This document shows positions 9,511 through 19,234 of a DNA stretch of 64,000 nucleotides, piece after piece. The notes beneath the pieces were generated by a model. The model ran no database searches, was not told the origin of the DNA, and saw only the letters and a list, made by a program, of their open reading frames with translations. Every line of letters begins with the position of its first letter. Position 1 is the first letter of the stretch. The position numbers were made by a program, and so were the translations under genes. Source of the stretch: Monocercomonoides exilis (lineage: Eukaryota; Preaxostyla; Oxymonadida; Polymastigidae). The stretch covers positions 868,001 to 932,000 of the forward strand of contig LSRY02000017.1 in NCBI GenBank assembly GCA_001643675.2, read 5' to 3'.

Positions 9511-12500
9511 TCATCGAATCAACGAATCTCCACTCTCAGCTTCACTTTCCCCACTTCCATCTCTATCCCCCGACCCAACCTCCAGCCCAATCGCATCAGT
9601 CACTGTGACCATCACAGCCCCGGCCGGGAAGTGCCCAAACAGCTCCCGCTTCACATCCATCAGCCCTGGCCTCTCCTCTCCATTCTGCAACAAGCACGCT
9701 TTCACCCCCTTGCTCAGCTCGCATCCCTCAATCTCCTCTGCCCCAGGCCTCTCCCCATTCACAATCTTCTGCCCTGCCACCTCTGCCTCATACTCCCCAA
9801 ACGGGATCTGGAGCGTCAGACACTCCCACGCCATCATCCCAATCGAAAACACCACCGACTTCTTTGTCGCTCCCATCTTCTTGTTCATCAGCAACTCAGG
9901 TGCCTTCCACCTCAGACACTCTTTTTTGAAATCTTCCTCATCCTCAAAGGCAGATGAAGGAAGGGATTCATCATCGCTGGCAGATGTCGCAATAGTTGAT
10001 GAAGAGATGGATGAGGAATCTGAACTATCATCAGAAGAAATGTCTGAATGCATCACGATGCAGATGACCATGCGTTCAGAGAAAAGGACAATGTGAGGGC
10101 TCAAATTAGAAAGCGGTTGAAGTGGAATTTCCATTTCATCAAATGAATGGAGTGCGAGATTAGCCACCCAGAACAGGATTTGTGCAGCTGTATATTCTCT
10201 CTCCTGCAAACTCCCAATTGCCATATCTTTTTTCTCATTTCTCCCATGAAGCAACATGAACAATGAATCTCTTAAATCCACAATCAGCTTCTCATGAGGC
10301 GAGGAGCAAGCCATTGCATCCACCAAGTTCGACATCGATGAGGTGGTTGGACACAGATCCTCTCCACGAACAAATGTTGAATCAGTATCTGAAGTTTCTG
10401 TGGTTGAAGTGGATGAAACAGAGGGAGATGGCGTTCTCTTTCTTGTCTCTTCTTCCTCAACCTTCTCCAATGCCCATTCAGGAATCTTATCTGAATCTTT
10501 CCCCAGAATGTATTCTGTGGATCCGCTTTCAGATAGAAGATGCTCAGATGATTCAGAATGCTGCACATTCGTATCATATATTCTCTTTTTCATTCTCTCA
10601 TCATTCTTCCTCTCTGCCTCTCTCTCCGCTCTTCTCCACTGTTCCTCAGGCGACATCTCCATCGTCACCATCTCAATAAGCTTTGGATCTTTTTTGATGT
10701 TATCGTTCACTATCTCTCTCAAATCTTTCGCTTCATTCTTTGCCTTTCTCCATCGAAAAGCCAGAACAATTGATACAATGAGCACAATCATGAGAATGAT
10801 TGCCATGATGATCACAATGATCGGCCAAAATGATTTTTGTTCTCTTCCTCCTTCAACAATCCTTTCATTTCTATTCGCCTTTGTTTCGCTCGCATTCTTC
10901 AGAACAAATGGCTCTGTTGAGGAAGGAGATTCTGTGTCGCCAAACAAAATATGCACACTCACTTCAATTTCATTTCCACAACTGCTGATGAAAGCCTTTT
11001 CAACACTCCCTTCTGCTTCTCTTTCTGACAAGAATCCATTTGAATCAAAATCATGTTTTTCAATCTCTTTCTCTTCTCCTTTTCTCTTCACAACTGAGAA
11101 GGTCAGGTTGCATGGAACAAGAAGCAATCCTTTGAATGTCAGCTTCATTCTATCTGTCTCTTCTTTTGCTTCCACACTCTCCAGAACAGGAATAAAGAAT
11201 GATGAATCTCTTTCTGAAACAATCCCTTCAAAACTGCACCCATCATTCAGCATCCAAAGTGGGGAGTTATCTTTTACTCCATCTCCTCCTTTCAAACTCA
11301 TCACATTCAATGTTCCAGAATCTGAGCAGATGATGTTTCTCCTCAATGACGGATATCTCTCAATTGATGGATTATTGTTCAAAAATTCTCCTTTTTCAAT
11401 AATCACATTTCCTCCACTCATTGTAATTCCACCTTCTGGTGAATTTGAAATTGTTGTATCTTTCATCATCACAGAACTCTTCACAACATCCACAATAGAT
11501 CCATCCCATCTGCACATCTCTTCCCCTTCATTCAAATATTGTTCATTTCTTTCCTTTTCACTCCCATATAAAATGCAACTGTCCATTTTCACATCCAAAC
11601 AATTCTCCAATTTCATCAATTTTCCTTTTGTTGTCTTTGAACTGACTCCGCCCATTGTGCAATTTGTAAATTGCATTGTCTTTTTCATTGACAAGCAAGA
11701 TATCAAAGATTCTTCATTTCCTTCAACTGTGATATTTTCAACCTTTAATCTGTCCATATTCAATTGACCGAATTCATTAATATCTAATAGAGGTTTTGAA
11801 ATTGTTGAATTGGAAATCGTTAATGAATCAATGACTGATGGAAGTGGTGATGAAAGATATAATGCAGATTCTTGAAGAATAAGATTTGATGCTATGCATC
11901 CATCAAGTTGTAATTCTCCTTTTTTCATGAATATAATGTGAAATGGAATATTTGCAAAAGCTTCATTTCTTTCTCCATCCGTCAATTGTTTTGAGGTGAA
12001 TGAACAATTCATTATTTCAAGAATACCACCTTCTGGTGATATTAGTGATTCATGTGAAGAAATGAAATTCGAATCAAACACAAATCCTATTCTCAACATT
12101 GAAACTGATCCATCTGTTGCCACCAAAGTCTCTCTTGTTCTTTCAATCCCTGATTTCACTTCAACTTCGCACATTTCCCTGCTCTTCGAACTCAAACTCA
12201 TTTCCTTCAGATTTAATTCTCCTCCAATCACACTCTCCTCAACAATGAACATCAGACTCATGAAATCTGAAGTCAGATGCATCAGCCCATAATCAATCGA
12301 AGCACATGGAAGTGTGTTTGTTCCACATTGTCTGTCGTCCGTTCCATTCAAGCTGCTCACAATGATCGTGTCACTCTGATAGATCGTCACAAAATTAATC
12401 AGATTCGTATCATTAGGATATTCACAAGAATCTCTCCCATATATCGCATTGAAACGAGTGTAATGGCCTTCTCGAAGATCAAACTGGAATTGGCTTTCAT

Positions 12501-15500
12501 TTATCTGCGACGTGATGTTGAAACATTCGATGAAAACATCATTTCCAACTTTTGCTGTGTTCGCACTGAATTTCATTCCCACAAATGTGAAATTTAGAAA
12601 CCCTGTTTCCTTTGTTGCCAGATACACTCCTCCTCCTTTTCCTGAACTTATACTACAGCTGCAATGGCTGATTGTTGAGCCAATCATCTTCATTGATCCA
12701 GATGCACCCAATGTGAAGAATATCGCCCCTCCTTTTTCACTTGTTTCTGCTTTGTCTTCTGCGATGTTGCTCTCATTCACAACCAAACAAATCTTATTCT
12801 CACTCTTTGATTCCAAAATGCTCGCTCCATTGTCGCTCCTCTTCACTCCTGAAAATGATGATTTCTCAATTTGAAGATTTATTTTCTCATTTTTGTTTTT
12901 CAATTTTGATCCTGGCTCAGATTTCTTGATTGACAAAATGCATTCTCCACTTTCATTCAACAATTCCACTCGAACATTCACCAAATGGCAAACAACTCCA
13001 GAATTGCGAATGGTAAATATACTGTTTCCAACATTGCACGATTCCAAAGACAAATCATTCACTTCCACACTTCCTCCAACCACATCCACAAACACACAAT
13101 TATATCCATTGTTCACTTCTGCTTCTGAATGGAATGAGCATCCAGTTATCACCAAATCTCCATTTCTATTTGAAATAATCGTTTTGGCTGAGTTGTCAAA
13201 TCCCGATGTTAGTTGAAGTTGGATATTCCTCAATTCGAGGTGAATATCATTTTCCATGAAATATTCCAGTTGACTTTCAATTGCCTTTTCAAAATTCAAA
13301 ATTGTTTTTGTATCTTCTTTTCCCATCTTTTCACTCTTTTTGATCTGATAATTGGACATGTTGAATGAATCTCGAATGATAGTTGATCCTTCAATTTGTA
13401 TTGTTTTCATTTCATCTCCCTCTTTCATGTTTTCCATCCCTTTCCACATCGTGAAGCATGGCTCTTCCTCACTTCCACATCTTGCAACATCAAATCCTTC
13501 AGATGAGATAAATATCTCAAATGAGCTGTATGGAACGAGGAACATGAATAAATCCTTTTCTTGATGAAAATCATCACTTCCTACAAACAAATTTCCATCA
13601 TTTGCCATTGATGAATAATCGAACTTGAATGACTCATTCGTCACAGAAATGTTGAAATCCTTTCCCAAAATGAACATATTCTTTCCAAAAGTTGCATTGT
13701 TGCTATCAAACGTTACGCCTTCCAAAAGAAATGGTGTTTCATTCAAACAATTTTGGCAATCCAAATGCAAAAATCCTCCTTTTCCATTTGTTGTTAAAAG
13801 TGAACAAGATGAAGCATTTGTCGATTTGATCTCCAGTTTTTCATTCCCTTTCAATGTCATTTTTGTAACGCCTCCTTCTTCGCTAACTGTGTTCGTAATG
13901 CTTGAAAAGTTACTGTTTTCAATCAAAACAGAAGAAGCCATCACCAGTGGTGAAATGACAAATGAAGAATCTACCAAACAACATCCTTTCAATGCGCAAC
14001 TTCCACTTGTTGTGGTTATCAACGAGTATTGAATGATATCTGATGATTGGATATCAAATAAACAGTTTTCGAATTGAAGAATTCCACTCGATGAGATCAA
14101 CGAATTCATATTTGATGCAAATTGGCTTGGAACCTGCATCTTCAAAGACAACAAGCTGAGTGAAACTGTTGATGAAATTACAGATGAAGACGATGCAGAA
14201 TCCTCATTTATTGTCTCCTCAAAATGAACAAGTCTGTGCTTCACATCATCTCCCTCATTCACACACCCATCAATCACAAGTGCATCAGTGAAGGAATAAA
14301 AATCTTCGATTGTTCCTTCATCTCTCACATTCACTTTCCTTTCTCCTTCTGTCTCGCTTTGGTCAAGATTGCCAATTCCACTTTTCAATGATTTGCATGG
14401 GAATTTTTCACTTCCACATCCCAATGTGTCATGCCCATTCTTCGACACAGACACAACCATCCACTTCAAAGAAACAAGAAACACTCGGAGATCCATTTTT
14501 CCATATTTCCCATCTTCTCCAACAAATGCATTTCCATCATCCTTGTGTTCCGTGCAATCAAATGCAAAACGCTCTGTATTCACAGTATTCACCAGACTGC
14601 TGCTCTTCACAAACATGTTCTTTCCAATTGCTGCCCTGCATCCAGAAAACGATATTGACGAAAGCTGAACTCCTCCTTCATTCAAACTGCAATCCAGATA
14701 TATCCCTCCTCCTTTTCCTCCATTGTTCTCATTCTCACAAACACATCCAACAAATGAACTATTTTCAAGTGCCATAAATCCTCCATTCTTCAGAACGATC
14801 TTCAGTGCTCCTCCTTCTTTGCTCTTCTCTGACAATGCCCCGTTAATTGTACTTCCATTCATCACCATCCCAATTCCCAAACTGCCTCCAAATACGGCTG
14901 CCTTTCCCTCTACTGCCACTCCACTATCAATCTCCAATCCTTTCAATGTGCAATTCAATAACTTCACTTTGTATTCCAGTTCATTCACATTTGCCGAGGA
15001 AAGCGTAATTGAAAACAATGAAACTGTTGATTTCACATCTGAAATCTTCACAAATTCCAGTTCAACCATCTTCCCTGTCGATTTGATCAAGAAAAATTCA
15101 ATTGTGTTTTGCTTCCCTCCAACCACTCTCATCTCACAGTTCGACATGTGCAACTTGCCATTTGCACTGCTCGATTCGATCACTGCTGAGATTGTTCTGA
15201 TAAAACTTGATGGAACAACAATCCCAATGAACTGTATTTCTGTCAGTGATGATGATTTCAATACACATTCTTCAGATCCATTCACATCTCTTTGACATTC
15301 AATCTTTACAATTGTCTCCTCTTTTGCCTTTATACACATTTCCCCCACATCTATACATCCCATCATCAACGAATTTGAAATTACAATAATCTCTTTTTTA
15401 GCATTTGTTTTCTTTAAACGGTTCATTCCATTATTAACATTCTTACAAGGTGCTTTCTCCAGACCACAATATACCTCCTCCTCTCCGGATGTTCCATCCA

Positions 15501-18447
15501 CATAAATTGTATCATCAAAGTATCCATCGAAAAATATGAATAAATCGACATTCCAGTCACCGAATGCCTCTGTTCTGTCATGCCCAACAACCGAGTTGTC
15601 TTTCTGAGTGATATTTCTCATGAAGGAGAACAAGGGCTCTTTCACAGAAGCGACAAACGATTCGCACACAAAATACATATCTCTTCCGACACAGGCCTTA
15701 TTGGCTGAAAACACGATATTGGTGATGGAAAAGGTTGTGGATGACACTTGTGAATCGTCCTTGAACTCGATCATGAGAGCACCGCCTCTTCCTCCAGAAT
15801 TTGTATCCTCGCTCACAAAGCAGCTGGAGAAGGTGGTGTTGCTCACTGAAAACGCATTGGCAGAGGCGGATGATGCGAATGAGATGCACCCGCCATCTGT
15901 GGCAGTTTGTTGGCTGAACTGTTCTGAGTTGATGTTGGTGATGGTGCAGTTGGCGAGGGAGAGGGAGAGGGCAGGGGAGGTGGCAGAGGAGAGGACACAG
16001 CTGGCTGGAGTGGCTGTGGAGGTGATATCGGTGATGCTGGAGGAGTTGAGGGTGAGTGGAGTGGTGAGGGAGATAAGGAGGAAGATGCTTTGGCTGCTGA
16101 GGGAGAGTTGGGTGATTGCTGTGTGGTTGAGGGCGATGGAGCCAGCAGTGAGGAAGAAGAGGGGAGTTGTGATTGATGATGAAGATGGGGTTGTTCCGGT
16201 GATGGTGGTTGTGTTGAGGTTGAGGGAAGGGGAGTTATCGGAGAGGTGGAAGAGGATGGGAGTGATTTGGTTTGTGGAGTTGTGGGCGATGGCGAGGGCA
16301 GAGACTGTGAGGGAGCCCTGAGTCTGTTGGAAGAGGGCAGACGAGGCAGATGGATCTGGTGAAGAAGAAGATGATGATGATGATGAAGGTTGAGGAATGC
16401 TACTGGATGCAATGGTTGTGGTAGTTGTTCCGTTTCCTGTGATTCTTGTATTTGGAGCACGAAACGTGAGTGTCTGAGCTGGAGTGAAAGAGGAGATGAG
16501 GAGAGTGAGGGAAGTATCTTTGAAAAATACAAAGCCATAGAGGGCGTATTCAATTGTGGCGCATGGGGTTTGTTGAGAACTTCCACAGGCATCGATATCT
16601 TCCCCGTTGTTTGCTACGATTTTATTCTGGCTGATAAAGGGGAGCCAGCCATTATATTCAGCATTGTCTGCTTGTCCATTATTCCACACTCTTTTAGTTG
16701 GGGTTGTTGAGCCACATTGCTGGAATGGAGATTGAGTGATATCACTTCCGTAAAAGAACACATCATTCCCTCTGCCATTTGTTGCAGCGTTGCCATCGAA
16801 GAAACAGAAAGCGATGAATTTTACTCCATTCATCCAGGAATAAGGAGGATAAAAACACATTGCAGCACCACCGTAGGTAGTTGGATTTTCGACTTTGTTG
16901 TTAATGAACTGGCACTCTTGAAGTAAATATTGAAGTGAATTTTGTGGTGGAGGGTAATGAAACGTGACTGCGCCAGCCGCATCACCTCCGGTATTTGCAA
17001 TGCAGGAACAATTTTTGAACAAGAATTTTGCATCTGATGGCATGCTATCGAGTACGAAATACCAACCAGTTCCATGATTGCCTTTTATTTCACAACTTTC
17101 AACTCTGTTATCTGAGAAAGAATAAACAGAATTTGATTGTGGCCCACCAATACAATTTGCTCCTCCATGAGCAGCTGAACAGTTTGTGAAATTTGATTTT
17201 GTGATATCAATTTTCAAAAAATTTCCGCAGAACAATGCTCCACCTTCCCAGCCACCTGTGCAAGAACAATTGTTGAACGAACAAGAAGTGACTGTGAGAT
17301 TTGCATTTGCACAATTGATACAAAGTGCACCTCCACGACTTGATTCACTTTTTGAATTTTCCCATTCGCACCACTCAAAGATATAGCAATTCAAATCAGT
17401 AAAGGTCAATCGACTTAATTCCTTTCTTTGAGATTCAGAACCGTTATATCTTACAAGATCATTTGATAAAGATCGAGTTTGGTGAAGAAAAGAGGCATTG
17501 AATGCAGAGAGCGAAGTGGATGGACTGTTGAGGGAAGGGAGAATGGCACCATCAACGGGGTTGTGGGTGTGGAGGAAGATGGTTGAGTGAATGGAGATTG
17601 ATGAGTGAAGAGAAAAGGAGGGGATTGTGTTTGTATTGATGTTGGTGGCAGTGGTTGTGGTGAATGAGTTGTGCTGGTGTGTGGTGTTTGTGGTGATTGT
17701 GGTTGTGGTGGTGGATGGAGTGAGTGAGTGTGAGGAAAGTGGTGTTTGTGTTAAATGTGGTGAGAGAGAAGAGATGTTGGAGAAGAGTGTGCTTGAGAGA
17801 TGGAGATTGAGGTGGATTTGGGGGTGAATAGGGGAAGAAGAGGAAAAAAGGAAGGGCTGGACGAGGGAGACGAAAGAGGAGAAAGAGGAGTGGGAGATGG
17901 AGAAGGAGGTGGAGACTGGGGAGTGGGAAGAAGAGAAGAGATAATTTGGGGTGGAGAAGAGGGGGAAGGAGAGGATGGCCGGTTGAGGGATGAGGAGGGA
18001 GAAGTTCGTGAGGGAGAGGGAGCTGTGTGCAGAGAGGAAGAGTGAGTGGTGCTTGTGATTGTGATTGTGGTGTGTGTGGATTTGGCAGGCAGAGGAGCAG
18101 ATGGAGGCAGCTGAGTGGTGTTGGGCAGTGAGGAGTGGGCAACAAGTGAGAGGCACCATGGTGAGATTGCTCACGCACAACGAGCTGTTGACGATAACAA
18201 GACTTGTTTCAGCACAACACAACCGGTTGCCAGCTGCATTCCCGATCACTTCCCTTCGAATGGAATAATTATTATTATATGCTCCTTTTTCGTCTGAAAT
18301 TCTTATCTTGCCTTTTGGCATCTCCTCATCGCATATTTGTTGAATTTGCCTTTTTGCAATGCCTCCGCAGCTGCAGCTGTGGACAACCAGCAACAACAAT
18401 GCAGATAAATGGAATGCAGCTTTCATGTTGGTGGAGCACCTCACCAT
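9511..18447 (-). CDS. Giant beta-helix (pectin-lyase-like) receptor with pseudokinase tail
   Basis: A single uninterrupted 2,978-codon frame. The N-terminus is a signal peptide (MKAAFHLSALLLLVVHSCSC from the second ATG at 18426; the first ATG is at 18447). The ectodomain of about 2,500 residues is built of pectin-lyase-like strands with GGAL/GGKGGG turns and Cys. Five module openers of the form CGx(5)PC (CGSSQQTPC, CGLEKAPC, CGSEKFPC, CGSEEEPC, CGTNTLPC) recur every 310-380 residues, near residues 620, 990, 1340, 1655 and 2040. A membrane helix at about 2541-2565 (WPIIVIIMAIILMIVLIVSI) is followed by a charged cytosolic linker. The kinase-like region at about 2705-2940 keeps RWKAPELL, SIGMMAWECL, PFGEYE and a late ERP, but I see no VAIK lysine, HRD or DFG, so it is probably a pseudokinase. 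It is likely a cell-surface adhesion or sensing protein. The partner is unknown. Confidence 0.9.
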   Translation of the reverse strand: MVRCSTNMKAAFHLSALLLLVVHSCSCGGIAKRQIQQICDEEMPKGKIRISDEKGAYNNNYSIRREVIGNAAGNRLCCAETSLVIVNSSLCVSNLTMVPLTCCPLLTAQHHSAASICSSACQIHTHHNHNHKHHSLFLSAHSSLSLTNFSLLIPQPAILSFPLFSTPNYLFSSSHSPVSTSFSISHSSFSSFVSLVQPFLFSSSSPIHPQIHLNLHLSSTLFSNISSLSPHLTQTPLSSHSLTPSTTTTTITTNTTHQHNSFTTTTATNINTNTIPSFSLHSSISIHSTIFLHTHNPVDGAILPSLNSPSTSLSAFNASFLHQTRSLSNDLVRYNGSESQRKELSRLTFTDLNCYIFEWCEWENSKSESSRGGALCINCANANLTVTSCSFNNCSCTGGWEGGALFCGNFLKIDITKSNFTNCSAAHGGANCIGGPQSNSVYSFSDNRVESCEIKGNHGTGWYFVLDSMPSDAKFLFKNCSCIANTGGDAAGAVTFHYPPPQNSLQYLLQECQFINNKVENPTTYGGAAMCFYPPYSWMNGVKFIAFCFFDGNAATNGRGNDVFFYGSDITQSPFQQCGSTTPTKRVWNNGQADNAEYNGWLPFISQNKIVANNGEDIDACGSSQQTPCATIEYALYGFVFFKDTSLTLLISSFTPAQTLTFRAPNTRITGNGTTTTTIASSSIPQPSSSSSSSSSPDPSASSALFQQTQGSLTVSALAIAHNSTNQITPILFHLSDNSPSLNLNTTTITGTTPSSSSITTPLFFLTAGSIALNHTAITQLSLSSQSIFLLISLTTPLTLNSSSITDITSTATPASCVLSSATSPALSLSLANCTITNINSEQFSQQTATDGGCISFASSASANAFSVSNTTFSSCFVSEDTNSGGRGGALMIEFKDDSQVSSTTFSITNIVFSANKACVGRDMYFVCESFVASVKEPLFSFMRNITQKDNSVVGHDRTEAFGDWNVDLFIFFDGYFDDTIYVDGTSGEEEVYCGLEKAPCKNVNNGMNRLKKTNAKKEIIVISNSLMMGCIDVGEMCIKAKEETIVKIECQRDVNGSEECVLKSSSLTEIQFIGIVVPSSFIRTISAVIESSSANGKLHMSNCEMRVVGGKQNTIEFFLIKSTGKMVELEFVKISDVKSTVSLFSITLSSANVNELEYKVKLLNCTLKGLEIDSGVAVEGKAAVFGGSLGIGMVMNGSTINGALSEKSKEGGALKIVLKNGGFMALENSSFVGCVCENENNGGKGGGIYLDCSLNEGGVQLSSISFSGCRAAIGKNMFVKSSSLVNTVNTERFAFDCTEHKDDGNAFVGEDGKYGKMDLRVFLVSLKWMVVSVSKNGHDTLGCGSEKFPCKSLKSGIGNLDQSETEGERKVNVRDEGTIEDFYSFTDALVIDGCVNEGDDVKHRLVHFEETINEDSASSSSVISSTVSLSLLSLKMQVPSQFASNMNSLISSSGILQFENCLFDIQSSDIIQYSLITTTSGSCALKGCCLVDSSFVISPLVMASSVLIENSNFSSITNTVSEEGGVTKMTLKGNEKLEIKSTNASSCSLLTTNGKGGFLHLDCQNCLNETPFLLEGVTFDSNNATFGKNMFILGKDFNISVTNESFKFDYSSMANDGNLFVGSDDFHQEKDLFMFLVPYSSFEIFISSEGFDVARCGSEEEPCFTMWKGMENMKEGDEMKTIQIEGSTIIRDSFNMSNYQIKKSEKMGKEDTKTILNFEKAIESQLEYFMENDIHLELRNIQLQLTSGFDNSAKTIISNRNGDLVITGCSFHSEAEVNNGYNCVFVDVVGGSVEVNDLSLESCNVGNSIFTIRNSGVVCHLVNVRVELLNESGECILSIKKSEPGSKLKNKNEKINLQIEKSSFSGVKRSDNGASILESKSENKICLVVNESNIAEDKAETSEKGGAIFFTLGASGSMKMIGSTISHCSCSISSGKGGGVYLATKETGFLNFTFVGMKFSANTAKVGNDVFIECFNITSQINESQFQFDLREGHYTRFNAIYGRDSCEYPNDTNLINFVTIYQSDTIIVSSLNGTDDRQCGTNTLPCASIDYGLMHLTSDFMSLMFIVEESVIGGELNLKEMSLSSKSREMCEVEVKSGIERTRETLVATDGSVSMLRIGFVFDSNFISSHESLISPEGGILEIMNCSFTSKQLTDGERNEAFANIPFHIIFMKKGELQLDGCIASNLILQESALYLSSPLPSVIDSLTISNSTISKPLLDINEFGQLNMDRLKVENITVEGNEESLISCLSMKKTMQFTNCTMGGVSSKTTKGKLMKLENCLDVKMDSCILYGSEKERNEQYLNEGEEMCRWDGSIVDVVKSSVMMKDTTISNSPEGGITMSGGNVIIEKGEFLNNNPSIERYPSLRRNIICSDSGTLNVMSLKGGDGVKDNSPLWMLNDGCSFEGIVSERDSSFFIPVLESVEAKEETDRMKLTFKGLLLVPCNLTFSVVKRKGEEKEIEKHDFDSNGFLSEREAEGSVEKAFISSCGNEIEVSVHILFGDTESPSSTEPFVLKNASETKANRNERIVEGGREQKSFWPIIVIIMAIILMIVLIVSIVLAFRWRKAKNEAKDLREIVNDNIKKDPKLIEMVTMEMSPEEQWRRAEREAERKNDERMKKRIYDTNVQHSESSEHLLSESGSTEYILGKDSDKIPEWALEKVEEEETRKRTPSPSVSSTSTTETSDTDSTFVRGEDLCPTTSSMSNLVDAMACSSPHEKLIVDLRDSLFMLLHGRNEKKDMAIGSLQEREYTAAQILFWVANLALHSFDEMEIPLQPLSNLSPHIVLFSERMVICIVMHSDISSDDSSDSSSISSSTIATSASDDESLPSSAFEDEEDFKKECLRWKAPELLMNKKMGATKKSVVFSIGMMAWECLTLQIPFGEYEAEVAGQKIVNGERPGAEEIEGCELSKGVKACLLQNGEERPGLMDVKRELFGHFPAGAVMVTVTDAIGLEVGSGDRDGSGESEAESGDSLIR

Positions 18448-19234
18448 GGATGTGGATGGAAGAAAAAACGAAAATCAAAATTGCCTGCACCCCTTATTGT
18501 AGTTATTATGAATTATTTGAATATTTGGAAAAGTGAGAATTGAGTTAAAAAAACTGCATTATAAGCATTTCATGCAAATGAAAGCTTTCAGTTGAAATTA
18601 ATTCTTGAAATAATCAACTTTATCAAAAGTTCTTTAATTAATACTTACTCCAACAAGTGTAATTATTGATCAAAAATGTTTATTTCAGTAAAAACTGTCT
18701 CTTTTTTTTTTGTTCATTCAAAGAATGATTGAAAGATACAGCAGAATGCAAAATTTTTTTCATTATGTCTTTAAATCATAATTCAATATGCGAATAAATT
18801 TTAAAGATGAACATATCATGAAGGAGCACAAAGCAGTTTCGGATCACAAACTTTCGAATATGACTGAATTTATTTGAATTTTTTAATAAATATTTGTCCT
18901 CATTGCTTTTAAAATTTAAGAGCTATAAACTTTCAAAAAAATACGATAAGTTATCAACATGTTTAGTTAATGATTGTTGTAGCAAAAATTAAAAAGTTTC
19001 CGATAAAAAAATGCTGATTCCAATCAAATTTTGCAAATCCTTCTTTTTCACATTTTCTCCTTAAACAAAACACAATTTTCATAATGAAATTGCTTCTTCT
19101 TAATTAAGCTCAAAAGCGTTTTTATGATTGCCATTTCATCATTATGCGCGCATTCACTGCAATAAGCATCATTAAGCGTTATTTCGCTAAGCTTTAAGAT
19201 TCATTTTTTTTATCCCTTTGCAATTGGACACTAT
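18448..19234. other. Intergenic, no gene seen
   Basis: AT-rich spacer between two minus-strand genes: upstream of the giant receptor and downstream of the DENND6-like gene. No open frame of note and no promoter motif that I can assign. Confidence 0.5.

Noticed and set aside
10343-11767. 474-codon plus-strand frame
   Set aside because: Antisense of the giant beta-helix receptor; its Ser/Phe-rich composition is the complement of Glu/Lys-rich coding DNA and it has no recognisable domain.
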